The notes: a model not told the origin generated them from the sequence alone. Numbered from the stretch's first letter, positions 23,857 through 33,208 are shown. The stretch: 38,612 nucleotides of DNA from Oscillospiraceae bacterium (GCA_020054675.1 JAIHAL010000015.1:1-38612), one strand, 5' to 3'. Made by a program: numbers and translations.

Positions 23857-25179
23857 TTAAACTCCCTCCGTCTTTTCGGGAGTAAGACATGTAACAATAG
23901 TCTGGAACATTATTTTAAGGTCAAGCTTTATAGAATACTTTTCGATGTACATTAAATCAAGCACCAGCTTGTCCTTTGGAGTAGTGTTGTATTTGCCCAT
24001 TATCTGCGCAAGACCGGTAAGTCCAGCCTTTACCCTTAAACGATATCCAAATTCGGGCAAATCCTTTTCGTATTCTTCTGCAAGCGCCTTTCTTTCAGGA
24101 CGCGGACCCACAATGCTCATATCGCCCTTTATGATGTTTAAAAGCTGCGGCAATTCGTCAAGGCGGGTTTTTCTCAAAAAAGCGCCGACTTTGGTTATGC
24201 GTGAATCATTTTTTGCGGCAAGCACAGCGCCCTCATGCTTTTCGGCATCAACAACCATTGTGCGGAATTTAAGCACTTCAAAAAGCTTTCCGCCGATAGT
24301 TGCCCTTTCCTGCCTGTAAAAAACGGGGCCTCCGTCCTCAAGCTTTATGGCGACAGCCTCCGCAAGCATAATCGGCAAAGCAATTATCACTGCGGGAATC
24401 GCGAGCGCCAAATCAAACGCACGCTTTATAATCCTTTGTTCAAGCGTAAGCCCCTTGCTTTCAAAGCAAAACAACGAGATGTCGTCCACAAGGTCGTGTT
24501 CGGAGTTGTTGACCACAATATCGGCCATTGACGGGGTGAAGAAAATTTCCTTGTTCCTTTTGTAGCAGTATTCGCAGATATACTCCTTTGCCTCAACGGG
24601 AAGCTCTATAAGCATAACGCTGTTTGCCGCCCTGATGGAGCGGTGCAGCTCCGGTTCTCCCCACTGCATGACTTTTTCAACTTTAAAACGGTTCTGGTAA
24701 TATTTCAGCTTTGAGAGCACCGTAAAAAGCCTTTCTTCGTTGTCATGTATTATAAGGAGCTTTTTGGGAGGATTTATCTTGTAAAAAATATCATTTGCCA
24801 GCTTTGTGAGAACAAGTATCACAACGACATGCACAAGATAAACCGCGACAAGGATTTCAGGCTTCATAACCCTTTTTTCCATTATGCAGAGCTGAATGTA
24901 TGTGAACACATCCGTCATCAGCACCGCAAGCGACATGGAAAGCGCTATTTCCTTTGAGCGTTTTTTGCCTATGCAAAAGCCGCCGTAAATCCTCATCATA
25001 GCATAGCATACCACAAGGAAAGTTGAGGAGGTAATTGCGCTTACGCGGTTTATGCTCCTCCTCATTTCATCGCTCTCGCCCATAAAAAATAGATAGAACA
25101 CTGCAAAAAGTATAATTATGAGCGTAAATTTTATAAACATGAGCGTTGATTTTTCAAAAGCCTTCAAAAGCTTTAACAA
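23857..25179 (-). CDS. Undecaprenyl-phosphate sugar-1-phosphate transferase (exopolysaccharide initiation)
   Basis: Polytopic membrane enzyme of 440 residues that loads the first sugar-phosphate onto the lipid carrier for an extracellular polysaccharide or glycan. It has four to five N-terminal membrane segments (about 13-135), a soluble CoA-binding-like region, a re-entrant segment near 265-285, and the catalytic bacterial transferase domain: PVFYRQERATIGGKLFEVLK, KFRTMV, LRKTRLDELPQLLNIIKGDM and SIVGPRPE. The start is a TTG at 25179 with GGTGGTG upstream; an internal ATG at 25140 has no ribosome site. It follows the Nudix gene by 29 bases. No glycosyltransferases or Wzx/Wzy genes are nearby, so it is an orphan here. 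Confidence 0.9.
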   Translation of the reverse strand: MLKLLKAFEKSTLMFIKFTLIIILFAVFYLFFMGESDEMRRSINRVSAITSSTFLVVCYAMMRIYGGFCIGKKRSKEIALSMSLAVLMTDVFTYIQLCIMEKRVMKPEILVAVYLVHVVVILVLTKLANDIFYKINPPKKLLIIHDNEERLFTVLSKLKYYQNRFKVEKVMQWGEPELHRSIRAANSVMLIELPVEAKEYICEYCYKRNKEIFFTPSMADIVVNNSEHDLVDDISLFCFESKGLTLEQRIIKRAFDLALAIPAVIIALPIMLAEAVAIKLEDGGPVFYRQERATIGGKLFEVLKFRTMVVDAEKHEGAVLAAKNDSRITKVGAFLRKTRLDELPQLLNIIKGDMSIVGPRPERKALAEEYEKDLPEFGYRLRVKAGLTGLAQIMGKYNTTPKDKLVLDLMYIEKYSIKLDLKIMFQTIVTCLTPEKTEGV

Positions 25180-25208
25180 AAATTATTCACCACCGTAAAA
25201 ATGCGCGG

Positions 25209-25619
25209 CTAATCGTTTTTTATGGCAAGTTTGGCTTTGCTTACAATATTTTTGTCGTTTTCATAAGTGAGCACCGAAGCCGCATGACCGATGTCCACCC
25301 ATTTTATTTGAGCTATTTCCTCTTTTTGGGGGATAAACTCAAAATTTTTAGCTTTGCCTATAAAATAGACAACTTCCTTTTGCGTATCTTTTTTAGGGAA
25401 ATATGAAACTGTTTCGCGGAAGGATGGGTCAATTATAACATCTATTCCCGTTTCCTCCTTGATTTCCCTTAAAGCGGTTTCGATTTCCGTTTCGCCGCTT
25501 TCGACATGCCCTTTTGGGAAAGACCAGTGCCCGCTGTTTACATGCTTTATCAGCAGGATTTCGGTATTCCCGTGGGACTTTCTGTAAACAATTGCTCCAC
25601 AGGATTTTTCAAAAACCAT
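25209..25619 (-). CDS. Nudix hydrolase, Ap4A-hydrolase type
   Basis: Cytosolic pyrophosphohydrolase of 136 residues. I chose ATG 25619, preceded by GGAAAGGA, rather than an upstream frame start at 25691 lying across the promoter. The complete Nudix box fits Gx5Ex7REUxEExGU from GHVESGE to REIKEETGI (about residues 40-62), with GHWSFPKGH in front, which is typical of diadenosine tetraphosphate hydrolases. Substrate is not proven. It shares a transcript with the sugar transferase gene. Confidence 0.88.
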   Translation of the reverse strand: MVFEKSCGAIVYRKSHGNTEILLIKHVNSGHWSFPKGHVESGETEIETALREIKEETGIDVIIDPSFRETVSYFPKKDTQKEVVYFIGKAKNFEFIPQKEEIAQIKWVDIGHAASVLTYENDKNIVSKAKLAIKND

Positions 25620-25679
25620 TGTGTAAAATGTCCTTTCCTGCACTCCGAATTTAGTGCATAATAAATATACTTCAATTTC

Positions 25680-25708
25680 ATTATACCACAATAGTTTTAT
25701 TTTGTCTT
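25680..25708 (-). promoter_or_regulatory. Promoter of the Nudix/sugar transferase unit
   Basis: Minus-strand AAGACA (25703-25708), a 17-base spacer and TATAAT (25680-25685), about 60 bases before the Nudix start. The -35 box matches at four of six positions. Confidence 0.6.
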
Positions 25709-25739
25709 TACTTTTTTAAAAAATAATAGCTTTAATGCC

Positions 25740-26783
25740 CTATTTTAAAAAGCTCAAAATCATTCCTGCGAAAAGTATAAGCAAGGCTGTCGCCAAAACC
25801 ATAATGCCATAAATGCAGGTAAAAGCTATAATAGTGCCGGATGAAAAATAAATTCCCCAGCCGCGTCTTTTTTCAAACTCCCCTGCTTTGGGAAGCGAAA
25901 CTTTAAAAATTGCCTTTGCGGCTATTAAAACCGCGGCTCCGGCGGCGATGGCAAAAGCAATCCATAAAAGCCATACTGTTTGGCTCCATGCAAACCCCGA
26001 TGTGCTAAGCTTGCTTAAAATCGTAGCGCAGGTATTTACGACCATATGTACTCCTATTGCCGGAATTATTGAATTTGTCCTCACCGTCAAAAAAGCGAGA
26101 ATGATTCCCAGCGGAAATGCAAAGACAAATTGTATTATGTTCCCGTGTACAAGTCCAAAAAGCAGTGATGAAGCGATTATTCCGAATCTAAGGTTCACCC
26201 TTGAAAGGTTTTTAAGGCAAAACACCCTGAATACGAGCTCTTCCGTTATGGGAGCAATGATACAGGTGTAAATCGCCATAATTCCCCATGCAATTCCGGA
26301 ATCCCCCCTGTTTTGACCAACAATATTTTTAATCATCTCTATTGTTTCTTTTGGGAAAATTTCCAAGAAGAGATTCCCAAAAAGCAAGCAAACCGCTTGC
26401 AGTCCAAGTGCGACAGCAACAGCGGCAAAAAACGCCTTTGCGGAAAAATTAAAATTAAACAACTGCGCCGGCTTTATTTTTGTGGATTTGCAGCCCCAAA
26501 AGAAAACCACCAGATTAGCAACAAGATATGACAAAAGAGTTGCAACAACCGTTAAAATCTGAAAATCCGAACCTTTCAACATATTTTCAAAGATAAAATA
26601 AAGATTGAACCCATGCTTTGCAGCAAAAATTAAAAAGCCAACCACCCCTGCAACAATTTCCACTCCAAGTGCTATTCCAAGATGAATCAATAAAAAAAGT
26701 CCAGTTTTGTCGTAAAATCCTTTTATCCATTTCCTCTCTTCGAAAGTCGGCTCCAACGGAGGACAAAATCCTCTTTCTTCCAT
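25740..26783 (-). CDS. CPBP-family (CAAX/Abi-type) intramembrane protease
   Basis: Membrane protein of 347 residues with about eight segments. I chose the ATG at 26783, five codons inside the longest frame, because GGAGGTG lies just upstream. The glutamic protease motifs are complete: EELVFR with Glu181, Glu182 and Arg186, then LVHGN with His213, and HMVVN with His246 and Asn250. Family members cleave or process prenylated or signal peptides, and in bacteria some act in bacteriocin immunity; which applies here cannot be told. It seems a separate gene, with 120 bases before the Nudix start. Confidence 0.88.
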   Translation of the reverse strand: MEERGFCPPLEPTFEERKWIKGFYDKTGLFLLIHLGIALGVEIVAGVVGFLIFAAKHGFNLYFIFENMLKGSDFQILTVVATLLSYLVANLVVFFWGCKSTKIKPAQLFNFNFSAKAFFAAVAVALGLQAVCLLFGNLFLEIFPKETIEMIKNIVGQNRGDSGIAWGIMAIYTCIIAPITEELVFRVFCLKNLSRVNLRFGIIASSLLFGLVHGNIIQFVFAFPLGIILAFLTVRTNSIIPAIGVHMVVNTCATILSKLSTSGFAWSQTVWLLWIAFAIAAGAAVLIAAKAIFKVSLPKAGEFEKRRGWGIYFSSGTIIAFTCIYGIMVLATALLILFAGMILSFLK

Positions 26784-26849
26784 AAAACGCACCTCCATTT
26801 TTTATGCCTTATTATTATATAGCAAAAAAAAGGAAAAATCAATCAAATT

Positions 26850-27500
26850 TAGTTTTTGTTGTCTTGCTTTATTTCACAGGTTGCGTTGCCCTTTTAGTCG
26901 TTAGTTGTTAGAAGTTAGATGTTAGTTTTTGTTCTTTTACTTTTTTATAGGGGGGATTCCATCCCCCCCTCTTGCTTTTTAAAGATAATAAATTTTTATA
27001 ACCCCCTGCCTACTTTTCTTCACCAGCGAAGAAAAGTAGGCAAAAGACGCCGCCCTGCGGGGTGACGGCTACAAAATATTGACCTGCTTTTCGCCTTGGT
27101 GCTCACCAATCCAATTTTACTACGAAAAGCAGGTCTTGGAACTTTAATTGCCTTAATAACTTTATTTAGCGGAAACCCTTTTCATATTAAGCAAAATAAG
27201 GTGCTTTCCGAGGTTCGTAAATGCTATTCTTTTTGCCTTTAACTTAGTAAGACGTGGAATCTTCAAGAAAAGCAGCCGAGCTTTGTCGTGCAGGGCGCAA
27301 GCGATAGCGTGGCGCCCGTTGCCGAAAAGCCGGCGGATTAAGACATATAAATTAGGCGCTTTTTGGTGACTTTTTGTCGCCGGACAAAAAGTCACTGGGG
27401 GTTGCTTTATAATTTTATTTGCTTTTAAATTAAGTGGAGGGGGTGAAACCCCCTCCAAAATAAAGTAAAATTATAAAAACTAATTACTTAGTTTAATAAA
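26850..27500 (-). repeat. Structured intergenic repeats, copy C (two joined partial elements)
   Basis: Composite. Part 1 (26850 to about 27210) is in reverse orientation. It contains a heptamer block (26893-26925), hairpin GGGGGGAT / ATCCCCCC (26950-26968), a 14-bp hairpin GCCTACTTTTCTTC / GAAGAAAAGTAGGC (27008-27041), hairpin CCC/GGG within GCCG/CGGC (27048-27069), H1 (27081-27093, 27123-27135) and the CCTTAAT-type stem. Part 2 (about 27241-27500) is forward and joins in mid-element: H2 (GGGCGC / GCGCCC near 27294-27320), H3 GTGACTTTTTGTC / GACAAAAAGTCAC (27366-27395), H4 GGAGGGGG / CCCCCTCC (27436-27456), then AAAAACTAAT. A short minus-strand frame within it is not credible as a gene. Confidence 0.85.
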
Positions 27501-27518
27501 CAAAATTTATCTAGTTTT

Positions 27519-29762
27519 TCACTTTAAAACCCTAATCATTCCAAACACGCTTCCGACCATGCTGTTGTTTCTGGAAACAAATTTTATTTCGGCGCGGTTT
27601 GAGGATATGAATTCTTTTGGTATGGGGTAAACGACATCATAAAACGCCTGCGACGGATGGCGCTCAAGAGTGACCTCACAAAGCAGATTCCCGTTTACAA
27701 GTATGTCAAACGTCCTGCCTGCATCATTCGAGTAATACTTTACCATAAGACTGTTTTGAACGTCAGGCTCCACCTTTGCCATATAGGAAAACCAGCCTCC
27801 GCCCTCTGCATCCCTGAACGCATACCCGTCCCAAGTCCCCGTCCTTGTTTTAAAGCCTTTGACCTCGTGTTCAAGCTCATACTGGTCGTTTGCGATAAGG
27901 ATTTTGTCAATTGTTTTTGCTTCAAGCTCTTCCGCTTCCCTCTTGCGTTTGAGATATGCCTGTATTTCGGGGGAATTCGGCTCCGCGATATACCAGTATA
28001 TCCCATATCTTTCGCCATGCCTTTTAAAGTGCGGGGAGAATTCCAGCTCATCCTCGGCATTTTTAAGCACAAAGACAAGCTCTCCCGGCTTTTTTTGAAG
28101 GTTCTCGCCGATTTTTGAGAGCCACTCTTCCCTGTCCATGCCTTTTACGGTAATAATGTCCTTTACTTCGATGCTTCGCGTGGCGATTGCGACATTTACC
28201 CCTGTGCAGGAAGGCTCCATGTCTTCCCTGCCAAGACCTGCGCTGAGCACATACGGTCCGTACTTGAACGCTACCGCTGACGGATTGTCCGGAAGCCTTG
28301 ACACATCCACCTTTGCTGGGAAGAATATTTCTATTTTTTCACCGTCGCGCCAAATTTTTCTTATTTCAAGAATCCTGTCTGAAACTTTTCCTGCAATATG
28401 CGGAACGATTTCAAACTCCCCACTTGCCCAATCGGGAATTCTAAACAGCATCCCAAATTCAGCATCTTCCCTTGCCCTGATGGAAAACTCTGCTTTAAAT
28501 CCTCCCTCGCAGTGATAAAATTCCTGTTCAATCCTTATTCCCCTTTCGGCAAGGGAAAGCACGCTTGAAATATACTTTGCGACAAGGATGTCCCCACCGT
28601 CCTTGAAGTAAATTCCCTCGCCAAGCTTTGTAAAGTTTTCCATCCCCGTTCCCGTGCAGCACCAAAAGCTGTTGAAAGGCGTGCCGTAAACTTTAAAGTA
28701 TCCCGTCGCCATAGGCTGGAAGTACATTGTCATCCCCGTTTCGGGATTTTGCGATGAAAGGATTGCATTTATAAAAGTATTTTCATAAAAGTCCGCAAAT
28801 TTTACATCTCCGGTAAGCTTGAACAGTTCTTTTGAAAGCTTTGACATATTGTAGGAATTGCAGGTTTCGCAGTTGCAGTTTGTCCTTTCGGCGTCAAGTA
28901 TCCCCGGCTCGCCGAAGTGTTCCCACTCGCTGTTTCCGCCTGTTATGTAGGAATGATTTTGAACCACTCTTTCCCAAAAAGACAAGGCCGCATCGAAAAA
29001 GAACTTTTCGCCCTCGCCAAGAACCTTGTACCTGTTCAGCGCGCCTATGAATTTTGGGATTGTAGTATTCGCGTGCTTCCCGTTTAGGATGTCCTCCTTT
29101 TGGATTTCCTCAAAAAGCGGCATTTCGTCAAAGCAATGCGCCGAAAAGAGCGCTCTTTCATCGCCAGTAAGGGAGTAAAGCTCGTAAAGGCAGTCATTCA
29201 TCCCGCCGTATTCAACCGAAAGCACGATTTTATTGGTTTCTTCGCTCCATGACGAGCAGCGGTTGTAAATCCACCCGCAAAGTCCGGAAAGGATTGAGAG
29301 GATTTTTTCATATCCCGTTGCGCGGTATGCGGATATAAGCCCCGCAATGATTTTGTGCATGGTGTACCACGGCACCCATGCGGGCTTTTTGTTTTCAACC
29401 CTGTCAAAAATCTCTTCGTCGGAGGCAAAAAGGAATCCGTCCTCCCTCTGGCAAAGCGAAAGTTCGTCGGCAATGTACTTTATACGGTTTTCAAATTCGG
29501 CATCGCCCGAATATGAATATGCCTGAGCTATTGCCGAAAGATAATGCCCCAGCGTGTGCCCTTTTATTTCCGTGTCCTCCCATCCGCCGTATTTTTGGGC
29601 TTTGGGAGCAAGCCCTGCGGTTTCAAAAAATCCCGCAAGCAGCCTGTCTGCTTCAAGGGATTTTAAGTATTCGGTTTCCTTTTTAAAAGCATTTTGCAGA
29701 TATGGGTCTTTTACCTCCACCGACTCCGGCGGAAATTCTTCAAGAGGTTTTTTGTTCAGCAT
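27519..29762 (-). CDS. GH127 beta-L-arabinofuranosidase (DUF1680)
   Basis: Predicted exo-acting glycosidase of 747 residues with no signal peptide, so it probably acts in the cytoplasm on imported arabino-oligosaccharides. The alpha/alpha barrel region has KGHTLGHYLSAIAQAY (67-82), and ETC at 299-301 plus the CC pair at 368-369 (FWCCTGTGMEN). These correspond to the Glu/Cys/Cys/Cys zinc and nucleophile set described for Bifidobacterium HypBA1 (Glu338, Cys340, Cys417, Cys418). C-terminal beta domains follow, ending with a DUF6805-like module from about residue 640. It has a good GGAG ribosome site at the edge of a repeat. It is divergent from an AraC regulator, its likely controller. Substrate could include other beta-L-linked sugars. 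Confidence 0.88.
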   Translation of the reverse strand: MLNKKPLEEFPPESVEVKDPYLQNAFKKETEYLKSLEADRLLAGFFETAGLAPKAQKYGGWEDTEIKGHTLGHYLSAIAQAYSYSGDAEFENRIKYIADELSLCQREDGFLFASDEEIFDRVENKKPAWVPWYTMHKIIAGLISAYRATGYEKILSILSGLCGWIYNRCSSWSEETNKIVLSVEYGGMNDCLYELYSLTGDERALFSAHCFDEMPLFEEIQKEDILNGKHANTTIPKFIGALNRYKVLGEGEKFFFDAALSFWERVVQNHSYITGGNSEWEHFGEPGILDAERTNCNCETCNSYNMSKLSKELFKLTGDVKFADFYENTFINAILSSQNPETGMTMYFQPMATGYFKVYGTPFNSFWCCTGTGMENFTKLGEGIYFKDGGDILVAKYISSVLSLAERGIRIEQEFYHCEGGFKAEFSIRAREDAEFGMLFRIPDWASGEFEIVPHIAGKVSDRILEIRKIWRDGEKIEIFFPAKVDVSRLPDNPSAVAFKYGPYVLSAGLGREDMEPSCTGVNVAIATRSIEVKDIITVKGMDREEWLSKIGENLQKKPGELVFVLKNAEDELEFSPHFKRHGERYGIYWYIAEPNSPEIQAYLKRKREAEELEAKTIDKILIANDQYELEHEVKGFKTRTGTWDGYAFRDAEGGGWFSYMAKVEPDVQNSLMVKYYSNDAGRTFDILVNGNLLCEVTLERHPSQAFYDVVYPIPKEFISSNRAEIKFVSRNNSMVGSVFGMIRVLK

Positions 29763-29773
29763 AATATTAACTC

Positions 29774-30280
29774 CTTTTAGTAATTAGTTTGTAGTTGTTA
29801 GTCGTTAGTTTTTGTAATTTTACTTTATTTTTAAGGGGGTTTCACCCCCTTTACTTACTATTAAAGCAAACAAAGTTATAATGAAACCCCCAGTGACTTT
29901 TTGTCCGGCGACAAAAAGTCACCAAAAAACGCCTGATTCATGCGTCTTAATCCGCCTACCCGCCGGCAACGGACGCCACGCATTCGCTCGCGTCCTGCTC
30001 GGCGGCTAACGGTTTGTTCTTGTTGACCTGCTTTTCGCCTTGGTGCTCACTACTCCAATTTTACGACGAAAAGCAGGTCTTTTAATTTGCTTGCCTTAAT
30101 GACTTTATCAGCGGAAAGTCTTTTCTTATTAAGGTGGAGTACTTTTTATTCTAACTTCTAACCTCTAACAACTAACGACTAAAAGGGCCGGAGTCACCCT
30201 TATAGTTATTAGAAAATAGTTGTTAGTCGTTAGCAGATAGAAAATTAAAATAAGACCTCTAGCTTCTAACCTCTATTTTA
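29774..30280 (-). repeat. Structured intergenic repeat, copy D (reverse, most complete)
   Basis: Reading on the minus strand from 30180: ACTAAAAGG-type end with heptamers GTTAGTTGTTAG (about 30150-30180), stem CCTTAAT / ATTAAGG (about 30095-30135), H1 (30025-30037, 30067-30079), H2 with GGACGC / GCGTCC inside CCGCCG / CGGCGG (about 29960-30005), H3 GTGACTTTTTGTC / GACAAAAAGTCAC (29893-29922), H4 AAGGGGG / CCCCCTT (29833-29851), then AAAAACTAAC with CTAAC heptamers to 29774. Extra heptamers lie at 30209-30280. With the AraC promoter this fills the 664-base gap between GH127 and the regulator. Confidence 0.85.
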
Positions 30281-30364
30281 TCAATCCCCAAAGTGCGTGT
30301 AAATGGCATAAAGAGCGAATTGGTGTAAAAAAGTAATTTTATCTTAATAAATTTTTTTATCCTC

Positions 30365-30393
30365 TTGAAAATGAAAGGCAATTTAGATATGAT
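30365..30393 (+). promoter_or_regulatory. Promoter of the AraC regulator gene
   Basis: TTGAAA (30365-30370), a 17-base spacer and TATGAT (30388-30393), about 33 bases before the start codon. Confidence 0.7.
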
Positions 30394-30426
30394 AGATTAA
30401 AGAATTCATTTTTTGGGGGTGTAAAA

Positions 30427-31248
30427 ATGAAAGAAACCGCTCTTGAATTTGACTTGTCGGAGCCTCTTTCATATGTTTTTACGGGAAAGTTCAAAGCTCC
30501 CGACCCGTCATGGATACATCTAAGCAGAATTCTCCTTGATTATGAGCTTGTTGCGATAACCGACGGCATCCTTTACATAAACAATAACGGGATAAATTAT
30601 ACCGTTCAAAAAGGCGAATACCTCATAATGCCGCCGAATACCCCGCAAAGCGGATGGAAAAATTCCGACTGCTCCTTTTACTGGCTGCATTTTAAGGAGA
30701 GCACAAACAGCAGAAAGAGAAAAATCTCCGTTCCGCAAAAGGGAACGATAAACAATTTTGAGAAAATAATCGTGATGATGAAACAGCTCCAAGACTGCGT
30801 AAGGAGCTATAACGACCAAACCGAAAACGACTATATAACAACATCCATCATTTGCGAGCTTTCAAACCAGTCCCGCGAAAAGACAAAGGCCACCGGCGAA
30901 GAGGTTCAAAAGCAGATTTACAATGACATCCTTGATTATGTAAAGAGATTTATCCACCAGAATATAAAAGTATCCGAAATAGCAGAGCATTTCGGATACA
31001 ATGAAAAATATGTTTCTTTTCTTTTTAAAAAGCACTCCGGCCAGCCCTTAAAGCAGTACATTCTTTTTGCCAAAATGGAAACTGCAAAGTTTATCCTTTC
31101 GGATACAAACAAGAGCATCGGAGAGATTTCTGCTCAGCTTGGCTTTTCGGACAGCCATAACTTTATGAAAGCATTTAAAAAGGTTACCGGACTTACCCCA
31201 TCCGAATATCGCAATGCCTATGCCAAAAGAATGCTTTTTTATGAATAA
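30427..31248 (+). CDS. AraC-family transcriptional regulator
   Basis: Regulator of 273 residues. Residues about 20-150 form a cupin-like sensor (NGINYTVQKGEYLIMPPNTPQ), the usual sugar-binding part. Residues about 170-265 hold two helix-turn-helix units, the first around KVSEIAEHFGYNEKYVSFLF and the second around SIGEISAQLGFSDSHNFMKA, followed by the family end motif GLTPSEYR. GGGGGTG lies 6 bases before the ATG. It is divergent from the GH127 gene and probably activates it in response to an arabinose-containing sugar (inference). Its stop codon directly abuts the trpA stop on the other strand, with no base between. Confidence 0.93.
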   Translation: MKETALEFDLSEPLSYVFTGKFKAPDPSWIHLSRILLDYELVAITDGILYINNNGINYTVQKGEYLIMPPNTPQSGWKNSDCSFYWLHFKESTNSRKRKISVPQKGTINNFEKIIVMMKQLQDCVRSYNDQTENDYITTSIICELSNQSREKTKATGEEVQKQIYNDILDYVKRFIHQNIKVSEIAEHFGYNEKYVSFLFKKHSGQPLKQYILFAKMETAKFILSDTNKSIGEISAQLGFSDSHNFMKAFKKVTGLTPSEYRNAYAKRMLFYE

Positions 31249-32031
31249 TTACGCATCAAGGGCATTTCTCAGACTTTTCACAAATTCTCCCACAGCCTTG
31301 GGGGAATTTTCTTTTTGCTCGCCGACTGTTTTCACAATGGCGCTGCCCACAATCACCCCGTCGCAGTATTTTGACATTTCCCTTGCCTGCTCCGGATTTG
31401 AAATGCCAAACCCGACCGCGCAGGGGATTTTTGCATATTCTTTTATGGCGCTGAAAAAGCTTTCAAAATCGGTTGAAAAACTGCTCCTCATGCCTGTAAC
31501 TCCGGTTGAGGAAACGCAGTAAAGAAAGCCCTCCGCCTCTTTGGCAATCATCTTTATGCGCTCTCTTGATGTAGGCGCCACAAGACTTATTGATATTATC
31601 CCATGCTTTTTGGCAAACGGGAGGATTTCTTCACGTTCCTCAAAGGGCAAATCCGGCACAATCACCCCGTCTATTCCGCTTTCATGGCAAAGCGAAAAGA
31701 ATTTTTCCGTTCCAAAACCGTATATTGAATTTGCGTAAAGCATAAGCAGCAGCGGAGCCTCGGTTTGTTTGCGGATTTCTTTTACGGTTTCAAAAATCCC
31801 CGCAAGAGTAACTCCGCCATCAAGGGCTCTCTTGCTTGCATCCTGTATCACAGGCCCTTCCGCAACCGGGTCGGAGAACGGAACTCCTATTTCAACGATG
31901 TCCGCCCCGTTTGAAAGCATTGAAAGCACAAGCTCGCCGGTCACTTCAAGACTTGGGTCGCCCGCGGTAACAAAAGTTATAAGCGCCTTTTTCCCGCCAA
32001 GGGAGGAAAGCGTCCTTTCTATCCTATTCAT
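31249..32031 (-). CDS. trpA: Tryptophan synthase alpha subunit
   Basis: Splits indole-3-glycerol phosphate to indole, which is channelled to TrpB. The 260 residues form a normal-length barrel with catalytic Glu47 ([10 protein letters not shown]). The second acid of the classical pair, Asp60 of E. coli in ADGP, is replaced by Glu58 in AEGP, a conservative change. The phosphate-binding loops [11 protein letters not shown] and GVIVGSAIV are intact. Its ATG overlaps the end of trpB by 8 bases. It is last in the operon, and no terminator is visible beyond its stop, where the AraC gene begins on the other strand. Confidence 0.96.
   Translation of the reverse strand: MNRIERTLSSLGGKKALITFVTAGDPSLEVTGELVLSMLSNGADIVEIGVPFSDPVAEGPVIQDASKRALDGGVTLAGIFETVKEIRKQTEAPLLLMLYANSIYGFGTEKFFSLCHESGIDGVIVPDLPFEEREEILPFAKKHGIISISLVAPTSRERIKMIAKEAEGFLYCVSSTGVTGMRSSFSTDFESFFSAIKEYAKIPCAVGFGISNPEQAREMSKYCDGVIVGSAIVKTVGEQKENSPKAVGEFVKSLRNALDA
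31282..31316 (+). terminator. Candidate terminator of the AraC gene inside trpA
   Basis: AAATTCTCCC / GGGGGAATTT (31282-31291, 31300-31309; one G-U pair) with an 8-base loop, followed by TCTTTTTG. It begins 33 bases after the AraC stop, on the plus strand, entirely within the 3' coding part of the convergent trpA gene. Confidence 0.6.
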
Positions 32032-33208
32032 TTATGTTTACCCCCCTGTATCTTGCAATCTGATATACGTCCTTGTCGCCCCTGCCGGAAAGATTTATTA
32101 TTATGCTTTGATTTTTCTCCATTTTGGGAGCAATCTTCATTGCCGCGGCAACGGCATGAGCCGATTCTATTGCGGGAATAATCCCCTCCGTTTTGGAAAG
32201 GTATTCAAAGGCGCATACTGCTTCCTCGTCGGTTATGCTTGCATATTCCGCCCTTTTGGTTTCGTTCAGCCAAGCGTGTTCGGGGCCTATGCCGGGATAA
32301 TCAAGCCCTGCGGAAATGGAATACACCTCGTCTATCTGCCCCTCTTCGTTTTGCAGGAAAAGCGATTTCATGCCGTGAAAAATCCCCTTCCTGCCGCCTG
32401 CAATAGTTGCTGCGTGCAGCTTTGTGTCAATTCCCTTTCCGGCGGCCTCAGCGCCTATCAGGCGCACCGATTTGTCCGGAATGAAATCATAAAACATCCC
32501 CATGGCATTGGAGCCTCCTCCGACACAAGCAATAACACAGTCCGGAAGCTTTCCCTCCATTTCCATGTGCTGCCTTTTTGCCTCCTCGCCTATGATTTTT
32601 TGAAAATCCCTTACTATCATAGGATAAGGATGCGGTCCCATTACGGAGCCTATCAGATAATAGGTATTTTCGACATTTGACGCCCAGTCGCGGAATGCCT
32701 CGTTTATTGCGTCTTTAAGGGTTGCCGTTCCGCTTGAAACGCCCGTCACCTTTGCTCCAAGCAGCTCCATGCGGTAAACATTGAGCGCCTGCCTTTCCAT
32801 GTCGGTTCTGCCCATAAAAATTTCGCATTCAAGCCCGAACAGCGCACAGGCGGTAGCGGTGGCAACTCCGTGCTGGCCTGCTCCCGTTTCGGCGATAATC
32901 CTTTTTTTGCCCATTTTTTTTGCAAGCAGAATCTGCCCCAAAACGTTGTTTATTTTGTGAGAACCGGTATGGTTGAGGTCCTCTCTTTTAATGTAAATCT
33001 TTGCCCCGCCGAGGTCGTCAGTCATTTTTTTTGCAAAATAAAGCATAGACGGCCTGCCGGCATAATTTTTGTAAAGCTCATCAAGCTCCGCCTTAAAATC
33101 CTTGTCGTCCTTGTATTTTTCATAAGCCGCTTCAAGTTCCAGAACGGCATTCATCACGGTTTCGGGAACATACTGTCCTCCAAAATCCCCGTATCTTCCT
33201 TTTGACAA
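32024..33208 (-). CDS. trpB: Tryptophan synthase beta subunit
   Basis: PLP enzyme condensing indole with serine; 394 residues of the TrpB1 type. Lys85 in HTGSHKINN is the PLP lysine; [12 protein letters not shown] and the phosphate loop [10 protein letters not shown] are present. The start is TTG at 33208 with GGGGTG six bases upstream, giving the standard [16 protein letters not shown] beginning. The first 55 bases overlap the end of trpF in another frame, so translation is likely coupled. Confidence 0.96.
   Translation of the reverse strand: MSKGRYGDFGGQYVPETVMNAVLELEAAYEKYKDDKDFKAELDELYKNYAGRPSMLYFAKKMTDDLGGAKIYIKREDLNHTGSHKINNVLGQILLAKKMGKKRIIAETGAGQHGVATATACALFGLECEIFMGRTDMERQALNVYRMELLGAKVTGVSSGTATLKDAINEAFRDWASNVENTYYLIGSVMGPHPYPMIVRDFQKIIGEEAKRQHMEMEGKLPDCVIACVGGGSNAMGMFYDFIPDKSVRLIGAEAAGKGIDTKLHAATIAGGRKGIFHGMKSLFLQNEEGQIDEVYSISAGLDYPGIGPEHAWLNETKRAEYASITDEEAVCAFEYLSKTEGIIPAIESAHAVAAAMKIAPKMEKNQSIIINLSGRGDKDVYQIARYRGVNINE

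Noticed and set aside
27162..27458. 98-codon minus-strand frame in repeat copy C
   Set aside because: It crosses hairpins H2 to H4 and the join between two partial repeats, and other copies do not keep it open.
33154..33208. Frameshift fusing trpF and trpB
   Set aside because: Both genes keep complete motifs and trpB has its own ribosome site and TTG start, so an overlap explains it without a frameshift.
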